Shown here: positions 1 through 12,700 of the stretch, piece by piece
How positions within the stretch are numbered: position 1 is the stretch's first letter
Layout of the letters: each line of letters begins with the position of its first letter
Source: Hepsetus odoe
Taxonomy: Eukaryota; Chordata; Actinopteri; Characiformes; Hepsetidae
Assembly: GCA_017165825.1 (NCBI GenBank)
Contig: CM029385.1
Location: 1,734,837-1,798,836 of the forward strand
DNA length: 64,000 nucleotides
Direction of reading: 5' to 3'
Translations under genes and position numbers: made by a program
The notes under the pieces: generated by a model
What the model saw: the letters and a program-made list of their open reading frames with translations, nothing else
Databases searched by the model: none
Told to the model about the DNA's origin: nothing

Positions 1-207
1 GGAAAGATAGACAGAGAGAGAGAGAGACAGAGAGAGAGAGAGAGTACAGAGAGAGAGAGGGGAGAGAGAGAGTGAGAGAGGAGAGAAAGATAGACAGAGA
101 GAGAGACAGAGAGGAGAAAGATAGACAGAGAGAGAGACAGAGAGAGAGAGAGAGACAGAGAGAGAGAGGGAGAGAAAGATAGACAGAGAGAGAGCCTCGC
201 TTTACCT
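1..207. repeat. GA-rich simple repeat
   Basis: Imperfect (GA)n with a recurring longer unit of the form agaaagatagacagagag. It lies inside the presumed first intron of the RNF150-like gene. No coding signal is seen. Confidence 0.9.
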
Positions 208-307
208 TCAGCATCCTGAGACTCCCTGTACCCCACGCACACACACACACACACACACACACAATCTCCCTGCAAATTCCACACACACACACAGCCAATC
301 CTCCCTG

Positions 308-338
<31 letters not shown>

Positions 339-347
339 TCCTCCCTG

Positions 348-378
<31 letters not shown>

Positions 379-453
379 TCCTCCCTGTACCCACACACAC
401 ACACACCCACACCCACACTCCTCCCTGTACCCACACACACACAATCCTCCCTG

Positions 454-493
<40 letters not shown>

Positions 494-968
494 CCTGTAC
501 CCACACACACACACCCACACCCACACTCCTCCCTGTACCCACACACACACACTCCTCCCTGTACCCACACACACACACTCCTCCCTGTACCCACACACAC
601 ACAATCCTCCCTGTACCCACACACACACACACACACACACAATCCTCCCTGTACCCACACACACACACCCACACACACAAACACACACCCACACACACCC
701 ACTCCTCCCTGTACCCACACACACACACACACCCACACCCACTCCTCCCTGTACCCACGCACACACCCCCACACACACTCCTCCCTGTACCCCCACACAC
801 ACCCAAACACACACACTCCTCGCTGTACCTGGACACACACACACACACTCCTCGCTGTACCTGGACACACACACACACACTCCTCGCTGTACCAGGACAC
901 ACACACACACACACGTCTCGCTGTACCTGGACGGACACACACACACACACACACACACTCTCCAGTAC
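208..968. repeat. CA minisatellite in intron 1 of the RNF150-like gene
   Basis: About two dozen variable units, each a (CA)n run followed by ctcctccctgtaccc or, near the exon, ctcgctgtacctgg. On the transcribed (minus) strand the exon-proximal units contain CCAGGTAC, the same core as the true exon 1 donor at 968/969. The absence of stops here is a property of the GT repeat and does not indicate coding. Confidence 0.9.
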
Positions 969-1374
969 CTGGGTGCGGCATGGTGAAGGTTACGTTTCCC
1001 GGTCCCGAGTTCATCACCACCACGGCGCTGGCGTTCAGTCGGGCCGCGTGCCGAATCTTATCGGTGAACGTGCAGTTCCCACGCTCCACCAGCGCGATCC
1101 AGGGTCCCGCGCGCTCCGGCAGGGCGAAGCGGGTCCCCGGGCGGCACGCGGCGCGGTCGCGAGGAGACACAGCAGCGGCCAGCAGCCCGCGCGCCTCGCG
1201 CTTCGGCGACTGCTCCCCGAACCGGCCCAGCTCGCTGCGCTCCGAGCGCACGCGCGCCGTGACCGGGTCCACGTACGTGACGTTCACGAGCGCCGTGTAC
1301 CACTCCTCCCGGTCCGCGCGCGCCACACACGGCGCGAGGCACAGTGCCAGACACAGAGCGCGCGCCGCCCACAT
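969..1374 (-). CDS. rnf150: RNF150-like (Goliath family) E3 ubiquitin ligase, exon 1 only
   Basis: First coding exon, about 135 residues, of a PA-TM-RING ubiquitin ligase. It opens with a hydrophobic signal peptide (about residues 1-20). The start of the protease-associated domain follows, with family landmarks EEWYTA, GEQSPK, WIAL and GNCTFTDKI, several N-glycosylation sequons and an alanine-valine strand (ASAVVV). The exon ends in phase 1 at a good donor (CAG|GTACTG). The transmembrane and RING exons lie beyond the left edge. RNF130, RNF149 and RNF150 share this N-terminus. The wording is closest to RNF150, and RNF150 lies on the same human arm as ANAPC10/ABCE1/OTUD4, so I prefer it; RNF149 remains possible. 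The exon is strongly GC/CpG-rich, unlike its surroundings. Confidence 0.75.
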
Positions 1375-1480
1375 CCCGCCACACCGTGCGGTTTACACCA
1401 TCCCGGAGCCGGAGAGACCCTCCACACCGCGGCCCGCGGGCTCGGAGCTCCGGTCCGGCCTAGACCTCCGCGTTTAAAGG
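1375..1480 (-). promoter_or_regulatory. CpG-rich 5' UTR and promoter of the RNF150-like gene
   Basis: The GC- and CpG-rich tract that covers exon 1 continues about 100 bp upstream of the ATG and then drops abruptly into AT-rich DNA near 1480. This looks like a CpG-island promoter. No TATA box is evident. Confidence 0.5.
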
Positions 1481-1499
1481 CGATCAAAACAACAGAGAC

Positions 1500-2658
1500 A
1501 CGTGACCCAGGGAGTCTGCGCGTCTCTCCAAACACGAAGACTTTTATTTTACATATAACTTCATTTATTACGTTATTTATTACATGTTATTACGTTATAT
1601 TTTGTTTTATTACATGGTATTTAATTTTGTTACATTTTATTACATTTAATTTTTTAGATTTATCATAATATTTTGTTTTCATACATTTTACAACTTTTAA
1701 CATTTTTATAGAATTTATCACATTTTATTAAATTTTTTTTATTTCTAAAACATTTTATTTGTATTTTCTGGCCTGTAATTTTTGAAGGAACAAATCTTTA
1801 AAATGTGCAAAATGAGACGTGTAACGTCATTATGGCACTGAAACATCAAATACGTTATACCTTTACATTATATTTTATGATTTTAAAAATCATTTTTAAT
1901 AATTAATATAGCTTTTACATGTATTCGTTTAATTTTATTAATAAAGCAAGTTCCCAAGCCTGGAGTTTCTTACAGCAGAGATATATATATTTTTTTCAAA
2001 ATAAGAGTTACTCGCTGGCCGTCATTACGTCACCGAAATGTACCGGAAATGACAGTTTAATATCAAACAAACGATTTGTTTGAGTTTAATTAATGTTTTG
2101 ATTCGTTTTATTATTTTATTTTCATTTTATTAGCAATAAAACGAACCCGCTGTATGAGTGTGTTGTAGAAAAATAATCTCCAGTGCAAATAACACATTCA
2201 AACAAAATGTATACACAAAATACAAAGCTCACGCTTTACTGGTCTAACTAGTCTCACATGCAGCAAATGAATAAAATGGCATTTTTACAATTTTTACATA
2301 TTTTCATGCATTTAAAAAATACTTTATAACACTCTAGAAGTTTGACATCAATTCAGGGTAAGAAAAAGATTAAGACTAATAATATCAAGGCGATCCCTGT
2401 GTGTGTACTGTGCACCCCTCAGTAAACCTGCTCGGGTACAGAGACTGCACTGAAAATGGGAAACAAAAACTTTGCCCTTCAGGATGATCTGGAGAACTGC
2501 TTCTCAGCAACACATTAAAAACACCGGAAAGTCTGACTCTTTGGAGGAAAATATGACGAAATGGGGGGGTGGAGACTTTAGAACAGTGCTGTACAAGGCT
2601 GCACAAAAACTGCGATGTCAGGGATGTGTTGTGCTGACAGTCTTGGATGTCAGTCTTG
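1500..2658. other. AT-rich intergenic DNA, no gene seen
   Basis: Very AT-rich, with repeated ttattacattt and ttacgttat words near 1550-1700. It also contains the 3' UTR of the mucin-like gene (minus strand, below 2659). I see no coding exon. Confidence 0.6.
2425..2600 (+). repeat. Dispersed repeat related to the 69-bp minisatellite
   Basis: Contains cttcaggatgatctggaga and gggtacagagactg. These match, in reverse complement, the unit of the array at 13330-13700. A more diverged relative lies at 7690-7800. All three lie in or next to the mucin-like gene. Confidence 0.6.
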
Positions 2659-5600
2659 TTACTGCGGCTCGTCCAGGTTAATTTCCGTAAAGATGTCCAC
2701 AGGATCGTTTCCTGAAATACAAAATGTTGCACTTGCTCAACTGGCTCTTAGTTCAAAACACGGTAACATAGTAAAAAAAAATACAAATCAAAGGGACACT
2801 TTACTGAGGGGTAAAGTTCATAAGCCTCCCTACATACACCTTTTATGATAATTGTGACTAAATGATAATAGTGAGTATTAAAGCGTCACGAAGAGAGTGT
2901 CACCCTAGAAAGTGTAATTACAGTGATAGCTTGTTAAAATAAGTTTTAATAAATGTTTGTGCAACTGTAAAAAGGCTAATAAAGTTATTATGCAGCCCTT
3001 TTCATTTATGAATTTGACCAGTAAGTTGCCCTGAGGTACCCTTGATGAGGTACTGTCCCCATCACTGCTCCCTGGGCGCTGGATCTGGCTGCCCCCTGCT
3101 GTATGGCGTGTGTGAGTGAAAAGGTTGCATCTGGCTTTGCATCACTGTGTGCTGTGTGACAAATAGTCATTTTCACTTCACTTTCACTTCAATTTGTACA
3201 TGCTGCCAGTTATACGTTCAAATAAGGAAGAAAACCAGTCACTGGAAAGTGGATCCACATACAGACCCTGTGAGTTTATCTCATCCTTATTTTAATAATT
3301 AGCATTGCGCTTATACGGACCGGGGTTCGTCACGTTGTTGTTGTTTTCATTTTGCTGGGGCTCACTGGCTTCGTCACTGGCTTTATCCGCTTGTTCAGGT
3401 TCTCCACCGATCAGATCCAGATCCAGGTTAAACTCCACCTTTTTTAAGGGTGGGGTGAGGCTGGTGTCAGACATGAAGCTGTCCTCTTCTGGGAAGTTCT
3501 GCTGCTCTAAAGGACACAAAGGCAGGGAGAGAGAACCATCATCAGAATCAGCCATGTGCTCATCCTCTCCTGGGTCATGACAGGGTGAATTACGTGCTGT
3601 TTCTCAACTCGTCTGATCTTCTAAGACCTGTGATGGATTGTAGCTTGATTTTACTCATTTATTTCTGTTATTTCATTCGTATATATTCCTCTGTAACTGC
3701 ATCTCTATTCTTCTCTGTTCTTTTCTGAGTAACGCTTTCTTTGCACGTCAAAAACACCCAAACAAGGTCACAGTCTTAGATTAGGTGTCTCCACCGGAGG
3801 CCTTGGAGCTCCTGAGGGACAGATATAAAGGCACACTCTGAACTGTGCAAGGGAGAGAGAGAAAGGATTCCACACAGAGAGGAACATTGACCAGCCTTCT
3901 GAACATCTTGTAAGAACTTCGCTACTTTTCTGTCAATAAACTTTGCTATAGCTTAAAAACCTCTTCGCCTCATCACTGACTGACTCATCATTCCAAGATG
4001 GGGCCTGCCCTGTCGCATTGACTCAGATCAAGGGACATATTTCACAGTTGCAGTTTGCCAAGAAATTTGTCGAATGATGGGCATCCGATATGCCATTGCC
4101 CTCATCGTCCTCAGTCTTCAGGACTGAAGACTTTGTTCCTGATATAGAGGAATGCTCTAAGGTGAAGTGCTAGTAACCTCTCCCTTAGTAGCCTCCACTG
4201 CTGGGCAACGAAGTGGATAAAACTTCAACCAGCCAGAAGACAGTGAACTCATTCACACACACGTACTTGGAACAAAAAATGAGTAGAAACACATAAATAC
4301 GCAGCTCTGTATGTGTATGAAGAATACCGTGATTTTTAACCTTCTCTTGTGTTTGTGTTTACAGGTTGCCCTCGTGATCAGTCACAATGATGGTTTAAGG
4401 GGAAACACCTTTATAGCTGCAGCGCATGGATTTGCAAAAGTGTTTTACAAGTCAGATTGTTGGATCTGTGGCCAAATTCCACATGGTGCGGAAATATTCC
4501 CACAAAATGCAGTTCCCCCCATCACTGATCACGACTGCACCGGCGCTTTCTGGTACGTGAGGATGTGGATAATGAGAGTCATAACTGCTACTCACCACGT
4601 AAGACCAATAACTAAACCAGATACACCCATAAAGTTAGCGTACACACCCAAGGGGAATCTATGTTGGAGTAATAATGGTTCTTGGCCTTATTTAGGTACT
4701 AGTATATGTCATTTGACCATCATACCTGATGAACTGTCTGTAATAGTACGTCTGAATGATCATTCTGTACGGTTTACCTTGATTTTCAAAACTGTATATT
4801 TCTCAGATGACGCTCCCACTGTGAACGGGACCGTGTACATTTGTGGTAACACAGCTTACAGTTATCTGCCTGAATGATGGTCAGGTACATGTTATGCAGC
4901 TTACGTCATACCAGCCTTGAGACACACTACTGATCCTAGACTTTATCGTTTACAAAAACGGGATTTATTTCATTCTCATGAACTTGTAGCACAACCTGCT
5001 AAAGGATTATTTTCAGCTTTTTCCTAATTATGGAACGACAGTAGCTTTAGATGGAATTAGAGAAGTAGTGAGACTAATGGAAGATGTTAATAATGATACA
5101 GCACGTGCTTTAGATCAAATTAATCATGAACTAATCAACATGAGACACATGACTCTCAGAACAGGTTGGCTCTTGACCTCTTGCTGAAAAAGGTGGAAGT
5201 TGTGCTGTTATTGGGGACGAGTGTTGCTCATTCATTCCAGACGTGTCCCATAATGTCTCGACTCTAATTTCAGAGATTAGAAAACAGGTAAAAAGTTATT
5301 CACACCACCTCTACATCTTCAGTGGACCCCTTCGGATGGTTCACCAGCACGTTTGGGGTTCTGGCCACTCATCTTCTTCAAGGCTTGGTTGTACTCATAT
5401 GTTCGATTACTCTGATTCTCCTGATAATCAAGACTGTTTTATGTTTTGTTTCCAGGACATGTAAGACGGTACATGTCAATGTAGTCTCTCTGTCTCCAGA
5501 TGTAATCATTACTTGTAGTGATACATGATGATGATGGTATGATTACGGTTCAATCATTAATCACAGTTTGATTTTGAATATTTAGCATGATGATCAGGGT

Positions 5601-8264
5601 TTTTGTTTTAATACAAATTGATTGATTTAATTAAATTGATTTAATGTTGATTCAATGGGTTTACATAGAATCACAGGGGGGAGTGATGGATTGTAGCTTG
5701 ATTTTACTCATTTATTTCTGTTATTTCATTCGTATATATTCCTCTGTAACTGCATCTCTATTCTTCTCTGTTCTTTTCTGAGTAACGCTTTCTTTGCACA
5801 TCAAAAACACCCAAACAAGGTCACAGTCTTAGATTAGGTGTCTCCACCGGAGGCCTTGGAGCTCCCGGGGGACAGATAAAAAGGCACACTCTGAACTGTG
5901 CAAGGGAGAGAGAGAAAGGATTCCACACAGAGAGGAACACTGACCAGCCTTTTCAACATCTTGTGAGAACTTTGCTACTTTTTGTGGAGGCAAAATTTGT
6001 TCTAACCTTTCTAAGCATATCATGTTCTGTAATGTGTTGTTGATTTTCGATATAAGGCAGAGAGATAAATTGGACGAAATGTCCCGGACAGGTCTCTTGC
6101 GTATGCAAAAGACGTAAATAGATAGGGGGAAAGAGTTGAGAAGGGACAGACCAAATAAATGACAGTTTCACAAGTGATGAAGTCGACAAAGAAGAATTTT
6201 GAACCTCTTTTTATGTTTAACTTTGCTCTTTGCATTTCTGTGATTCAGTTATGATTTGAATTGATTTGATGTGATTTTGGTTATAGTTAATCATGATCGA
6301 GCTGAAACAGATTCTGTGTGCTAATTGTCAATGAAGAGAAAAAAAAATCATTAATGATTAATAAATAATCCTGATGATGTTACAAGCAATGAAGATGATG
6401 AGGAGTTTTGAAATTTTTATGCTTTGATTTGCATAGTTTTTGAATTTGATTCAATGTGTGTGATCGAGATGTTGACTTAACATGATTTAGTGTTTTGATT
6501 TAGTCTAAAATATGAGTAATCATGATTAGTGTTTAATATTGAATGAAGAAAACAACTCATAATTGATTAATTACTGAGTTGTGTATTGTTAATGATGAAA
6601 GAAAATCTAGTGTTCCCATATTTTGCCTCGCTATTACATAGTTAGATTAAAAGTTGATTAAATAATCGAAAGGGGGGAATGTGGAGGCAAAATTTGTTCT
6701 AACCTCTCTAAGCATCATGTTCTGTAATGTGTTGTTGATTTTCGATATAAGGCAGAGAGATAAATTGGACGAAATGTCCCGGACAGGTCTCTTGCGTATG
6801 CAAAAGACGTAAATAGATAGGGGGAAAGAGTTGAGAAGGGACTTAGACAAAGCAACTTTAAGGCTTACTGGGACTTGAAGGTCGAGGGGAGGTGAGCCTG
6901 CGGCCCAAAATGTGTATAAGAACAACACTTTTCTGTCAATAAACTTTGCTATAGCTTAAAAACCTCTTCGCCTCATCACTGACTCCTCGAAACTCGGTTC
7001 TCAATCGGAGAATCCAACACCGGTTAACAAGTCACTCTGATATTCCAGGTGGATACCAGTTCATGTTGGATACTGAATACTGCTGCATATTTAGTTTCTT
7101 CCTAAATATCAATATTGGTGGTGATGTAGAGCTAGAAGACTAGGCCCCCTTATTGGAAGGTAGTCGGTTCGATTCCCAGTGCGGTGTAGGTTACCCTGAG
7201 GTCCCGTCCCCATCCCTGCTCCCCAGGTTCTGCCCTCGGCTGTGCTGTATGAATGGGTTAAACATATAGTCCTCTAAACTACAGAACTTTGGAAGATTTG
7301 GGTCCTTCAGCTCTCTCTGGTACATTATACCAGAAGATTGGATCAGAGGACTGGATCAGAGCTGGATCTGATTTGATCTGTGTATTTTATAGGAGACTTT
7401 ATACCGTTACCAGAGGTCACTGCCTGTTTGGCTGCCTCGCCTGCACATCCGTTGGCTGTAGAATTAGCTTCATGGGGCTTTTCCTCCTGATCGTAGTCCA
7501 AAGCAGACAATTCTGTTTATAAAAGCAGGAAAAATGAAAGAAAACATTACATAACTTAAAGTCCCAGGCTTCTCCATCTTAAGTTCTACTGTCCAGTCCA
7601 CCCTCCAGTGGAGCACAACCCTGGATTTCATGAAAATACCTACAGACCTGTGCAAACGTCTTGAACTATCCTTCAGTTCTTTATATATTGTAGGAAAATG
7701 AGAAGATGAGGAAGATCTGGAGAAGAAGTGCTCCTCAAAAACATATTAAAATACATGAAAGTCTGAAGAAATGAGGGCTCATGACTTTGCTCAGTGCTGT
7801 ACCTAAGGAAACTGGTCAAACTCTCAGAAGTGATAAAAATCTCAGGTATTATTATGACCTACATGACACGACTACCCCTGAAGCATTGTTGAAGACTCAA
7901 TAGCAGGAACCTGCAATTCCAGCAGATCAATCAGCACAACCTAAATATTATGTTTAATTTTTGCAAATAATGACTGCAAAATGAGATCTGTCATGTTAAG
8001 AATTGTGTTATATAAAATGTCTGTATATTTTTTGTAGGTTTGCAGTTAGAATAACGAAAGCGCCCCCTGCAGTACCACTTTAGGAACCACTCTGGTCTTT
8101 AGGACCAGAAGCTGAACACAATTCAAGAACCTCCTTTAGTTTGATCATCTGAGGGACAGTTCTTGCCTTTGCTGGTGTGTTCGAAGGTCCCTCCATGTTC
8201 CATGCTCCGAAGTGGGGTGTCGTGCTCATTACCCGGGTTGCTCAGGTCAAAAGAGTAGCTCTGG

Positions 8265-8318
<54 letters not shown>

Positions 8319-8616
8319 ACACACAAGATATTCATGATTACACACCATCAAACCACAATAGCAGCACTTACTAATGAAGCATTGCCTTCCTACCAATAAC
8401 GTCCAGAAGTCAGGTCAAGACTCTGGGCCCTAAACTCAGTTTATACTGCACCAATAATTTATACTGCACCTAATTCCAACAAATTCCACCAATTCCTAAT
8501 AAATCTGCATAATTACGTGTAATTCAGAGTGGGTGTGGTGTGAAATGGTTAGTTCTAGAGAGTCTCCATTGTTACAGTGGTGGTGGATGTATGGACCCAG
8601 TTGTCTGAATCTCCAG

Positions 8617-8661
<45 letters not shown>

Positions 8662-9716
8662 TTTGCATCTCTAGTCCACCTGATGTGCAGGTCTTTTGAA
8701 CAGTGGGAGGAAACCGGAGCTCCCGGAGGAAACACACACAGACACACAACATGTCCACTCCACACAGAATGGACCCGGACCGTCCTGCCTTGGAATCAAA
8801 CCCAGGATTTTCTCACTGTGAGGACACAGCACGACCCATTGCCGCCCCCATCTTATTTATTTTGAGGAAATTAATTTTGATGTCATTTATTATGCACATT
8901 CAGCATCACTGCCTCCATAAATGAAAGAAATTTACATCTCAAACGTCATAAATCATAAATCGGTGGACGTCCCCCATAAATACCAATGCAGTTTCAGTTC
9001 CAAGTCTCCTTACCCTTCCTTTCTTCCAAAGGATGTAGAGAATGATGCCAAGAGTGACGATGATGATCAAGACGAAGATGAGAAAGATCACCCCTGTAAA
9101 CCAATCGGCACGTTAAATGTCAACATACCTTTAAAAATGTCTGCTTTGCTTAAAACAGGTAGAACATTCTCACCTAAGACAACGTTATTACTTTCCCCCT
9201 CTGCAGCTGAAAAAACACAAAATAAAAATCACGATTAATATTGTATTTTAAAAAGGAAGAAAAAATTAGCATACTTTTCATTTTTATTTTAACTCATTTG
9301 GTTCACTAGTGGCCTTTTTGGTAGACCCGATGGACACTTGTTGGATGAAGACATGAATCCATATCCTGATTCTCTGACTGCCTTCATCATTGACACGTGA
9401 ATGAATGGTGCATCACAACACAGTGTAATAACAATGTAACAAATCATCTGAAACGCAGAGTTCGTGAAGTGAGTCGTGGCTCTTTTACGAGAACTTCCTT
9501 TACGGGCACAGAGAACTGCTTGAAAGCCCCCTTGTGGAGGATCTACAGTCTCCTGAAGGCGATTAAAATCATAAAAAACATAAATAAAAATCTGTTCTTT
9601 AGAAAAAAACAATATAACAATAGAAGCAACGGAATAACCAGGTCTTTTAGCTGAACATGGTTTAAAATTAACCTTCATACAGGATGCAGAGAAACACGAG
9701 AGCGAGAGAGAGAGAG

Positions 9717-9752
<36 letters not shown>

Positions 9753-12700
9753 TGTGTGTGTGATTTTTGCGGTAAATGCTGCTGTCGATCATTTTCATAA
9801 ACTTCTCAATCTTCAGTTTCTCACGTTGTGAACACTGAGCCTTTTAAAAGAAATGCAAATGTTCAAAACTGCTTCAACTAAAGTTTATTTGTCTTAAATC
9901 CTAAAAAATCATTGTTCTATTCTGTTCAGCTGCTCTGCAGCTCCAGGAAGTCACAGGCATGAGTGTGTTAAAGAGGCCAGAAGTCTCTGCTGTTTCATGT
10001 GGGTCTGCAGAAGCTCCACTGTAACCAAAACAACGCTCTGCTGCACAAAGAACCCAGAGAGAAACCCTAGAACACTAAATATCTGCAGCAAAAATGACTG
10101 TCTGGATATATAATAGAACATATATATATATCATATTTTTAAATAGATCTTTTTTTAGTAAAAGATCCACAGTAAATTGGTCCTCTGAATGATCTCCAAA
10201 GTAATGAGACGAGTAATGAGAATTACTAAGTAATAAGTAATGAGTGTGTGTGTGTGTGTGTGTGTGTGCGTGCATCTCAGTTGAGGTCAAACTCCCTTTC
10301 AGAACCTCCTCTTTAATTACATCAGGCCTAAACACACTCGATTCAGCTAACTGCCAAGCCTAGAACGCTGTGCAAAGGTATGGGCACCCCTGGCCAAACG
10401 AAGCCACGCGGACACCCGTCAGCACATTTTATTGCTGTTTATTAACCGAATTTAACTTTACGCCAAAAACATGGACACGACATCAAATCCTTTCAATGTG
10501 TTAAACTCAACTCTGTGTTTATGTTGAGTTTGTAAAATTTTAAAGTTTTAAATTGATTCTTTATATTGCTTAGAAAATCTCATAAAAAGCAGGAACGTAG
10601 CTGCCGTGTTGGAGCAGGAGACTCAGCAGACTGCGTGCTGGACTTCAGTCTCCCAATAGACACTAGTATAGTGTATATACGACATGCGTGCCACTCCGGG
10701 AACGCTCACTCGACTCTGTGTCTCTGAATAGAAACAGGGCAGGGTGAAGCAGCGCGCCCACTTTGACAGACGGAATCTGTGGGTTCCTGTGTCTGTGGTC
10801 ACCCCTGCGCTGAAAGACCCAGACAGAAAGCTTGGGAAGTTCCTAATTTGAGACAGAGTTACACAATGCGAGCGGGTCGACTAATTTAACCAGCTGGAAA
10901 AGCACTGAGTAAACACACAAACACGCTGATAAGAGGTGTTTCAGTTCCTTCTGACATCCAGAGAACCTCAGACAGGCCTTTTGCTTTGAGACGGTGGTTG
11001 CAACGTGGACTTTCAATGACTTTTCAAAGTCCCAACACCTCAGCCATGACCCTACGCAGGACTATGTAGGAATTACAGGACATTAGACCAGGACTAATTG
11101 GGTTCTAGATCTGGGAAAAATGACCCTGAGAGTTATATACTGCGCAATAGTGTGAGATTCTGGCATGTCAGTTCACAACCCCATAATGTCAGCACATAAT
11201 TTTGTACCAGCAGGATGTGATGTTGCCACAGCAACCAATTTGGTATGATGCGGTGACCTTGTTGGCTTCCTGGAGTTTCTGCAGAATTTAAGCATATCAT
11301 GACTCACTTATAGCGGAGGGGGACTGAACTAAGGAGTAGTATTGCGCCATTGGCCAGGGAAAAAGGTTTGCATCAGTTTGAAGGCATCTAAGACAGGATG
11401 GGCGAGATCTTTTGAGACTGATGGAGCAAAAGAGTTCACCTCTGGGGCAAGATTATGCTCACCTGAGACAAATGAAACAGTAGTTTTGCAGCTATTCCCA
11501 GGATAACCTGTTTTTGCCTTACAGTGTCCTTTCTGTCCTGCCCCCATATTTGGACGGTGGATATTGCCGGGCATCCGTACAACCCGGGATAGTTTCTGTC
11601 TGAACAAGTGGTCGGCCCGGGAAGTGCAGCAGGATGCATCATTGAGTTTTTTCTTGTTTGGGACTTTATATGATCTGGGATCAGGGACAGGAAACACTAA
11701 GCAAGTCCACCACCTGGACTTATTGTGCAGTTGTGAGTTGTGCTGTATGTGCTTGTGGGGAAGAAAATAGATGAGTTCTAAAAGCACTTACCTTTGTCTT
11801 TGCCTTTGGTACTGAATGAAGTCCCAGAAGAGGTTGTGTGGGTACCTGAAAAAAGTGTAAAGGAGGGTGTTATTAATAAAATTCCTAAAAATCTGGGTCA
11901 TGGCACTGCTTTCTCCAAACAGACAAATCAACAGTGTGACGAGCATCACATCAACCACCCATAGATTAAAACAGAAAATCCTTCATTTGGGAGTCAACAA
12001 GTTCTCAATACCATTATCTTCAAATGAATGGGCCTTCAGGTGAAGACTGAAAGCAACTTCAAAGAGAGAAGGTTCAGAAACTGTTACGTCTCATTGCTTC
12101 TGGAAACGCTTATCAACTGCTTGAAAACAAAGGCACAAAACACAAATCCTGAGTTGCTTTGAAAGCACCGTCTGTCTTTGAAAAAAGTACAGTCAATAAA
12201 AAAAGTTCCAAAATGACTTCCATTATACGTTCGGAACATTTTTGTCTTTTCTTATAAATGTACCATTGTGGAGATACAAGGTTTTGTTTTGACAGCGCCA
12301 ACTTGAGTTCAAATCAACTTCTTTGACTTTTAGTTAACTTGACGTTCCAGAGAAAGACTCTGTCTCCATTGCTCAAGTTCTGTTTCCACCCGATGTTCTC
12401 TCTGCTGCTACGCCTTTGGGGTGGTACCCTTAAGGGTACGACTGCGGTACCTTTAGCTGGCCAACCTTGTCCCAATCCAGGATTTTACCTTTCTACGTTA
12501 AAACATTAGAATTAGGTACAAATCTGCCCCCTTTTAGTGGGAAAATATGTTAAAGATACAAATGGGGTAGCAGTGGTGGCCTAGTGGTTAGGTACAAGGG
12601 CTGGTAGATGCAAGGTTGTGGGTTCAAATCCCAGAGTAGTAGGATACCCTAAGGTGTCCATGAACAAGGGTACTGTTCCAATCACTGCTCCCTGTGGCTG

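Larger units (their letters stand above)
3631..7019 (+). mobile_element. Decayed endogenous retrovirus (element A) in an intron of the mucin-like gene, antisense to it
   Basis: A 5' LTR (3631-3981, end truncated), a degenerate env region and a 3' LTR starting at 5684 after a purine tract. The 3' LTR resumes at 6933 and ends ...AATCCAACA at 7019. The LTR start TGATGGATT and this end are near inverted repeats. gag and pol are absent: homology to the 3' LTR stops at 3981 and env begins about 330 bp later. The 3' LTR is split by element B (5983-6927). A clean target duplication is not visible (cctg versus ccgg). Confidence 0.85.

Noticed and set aside
208..1374. A single 388-codon minus-strand frame starting with the RNF150-like exon
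   Set aside because: After the donor at 968/969 the frame runs only through the CA minisatellite, which has no stops because of its composition. The real exon ends at 969.
11329..11787. 152-codon minus-strand frame as an extra exon of the mucin-like gene
   Set aside because: Not flanked by splice sites in a matching phase, and the flanking exons join in phase without it.
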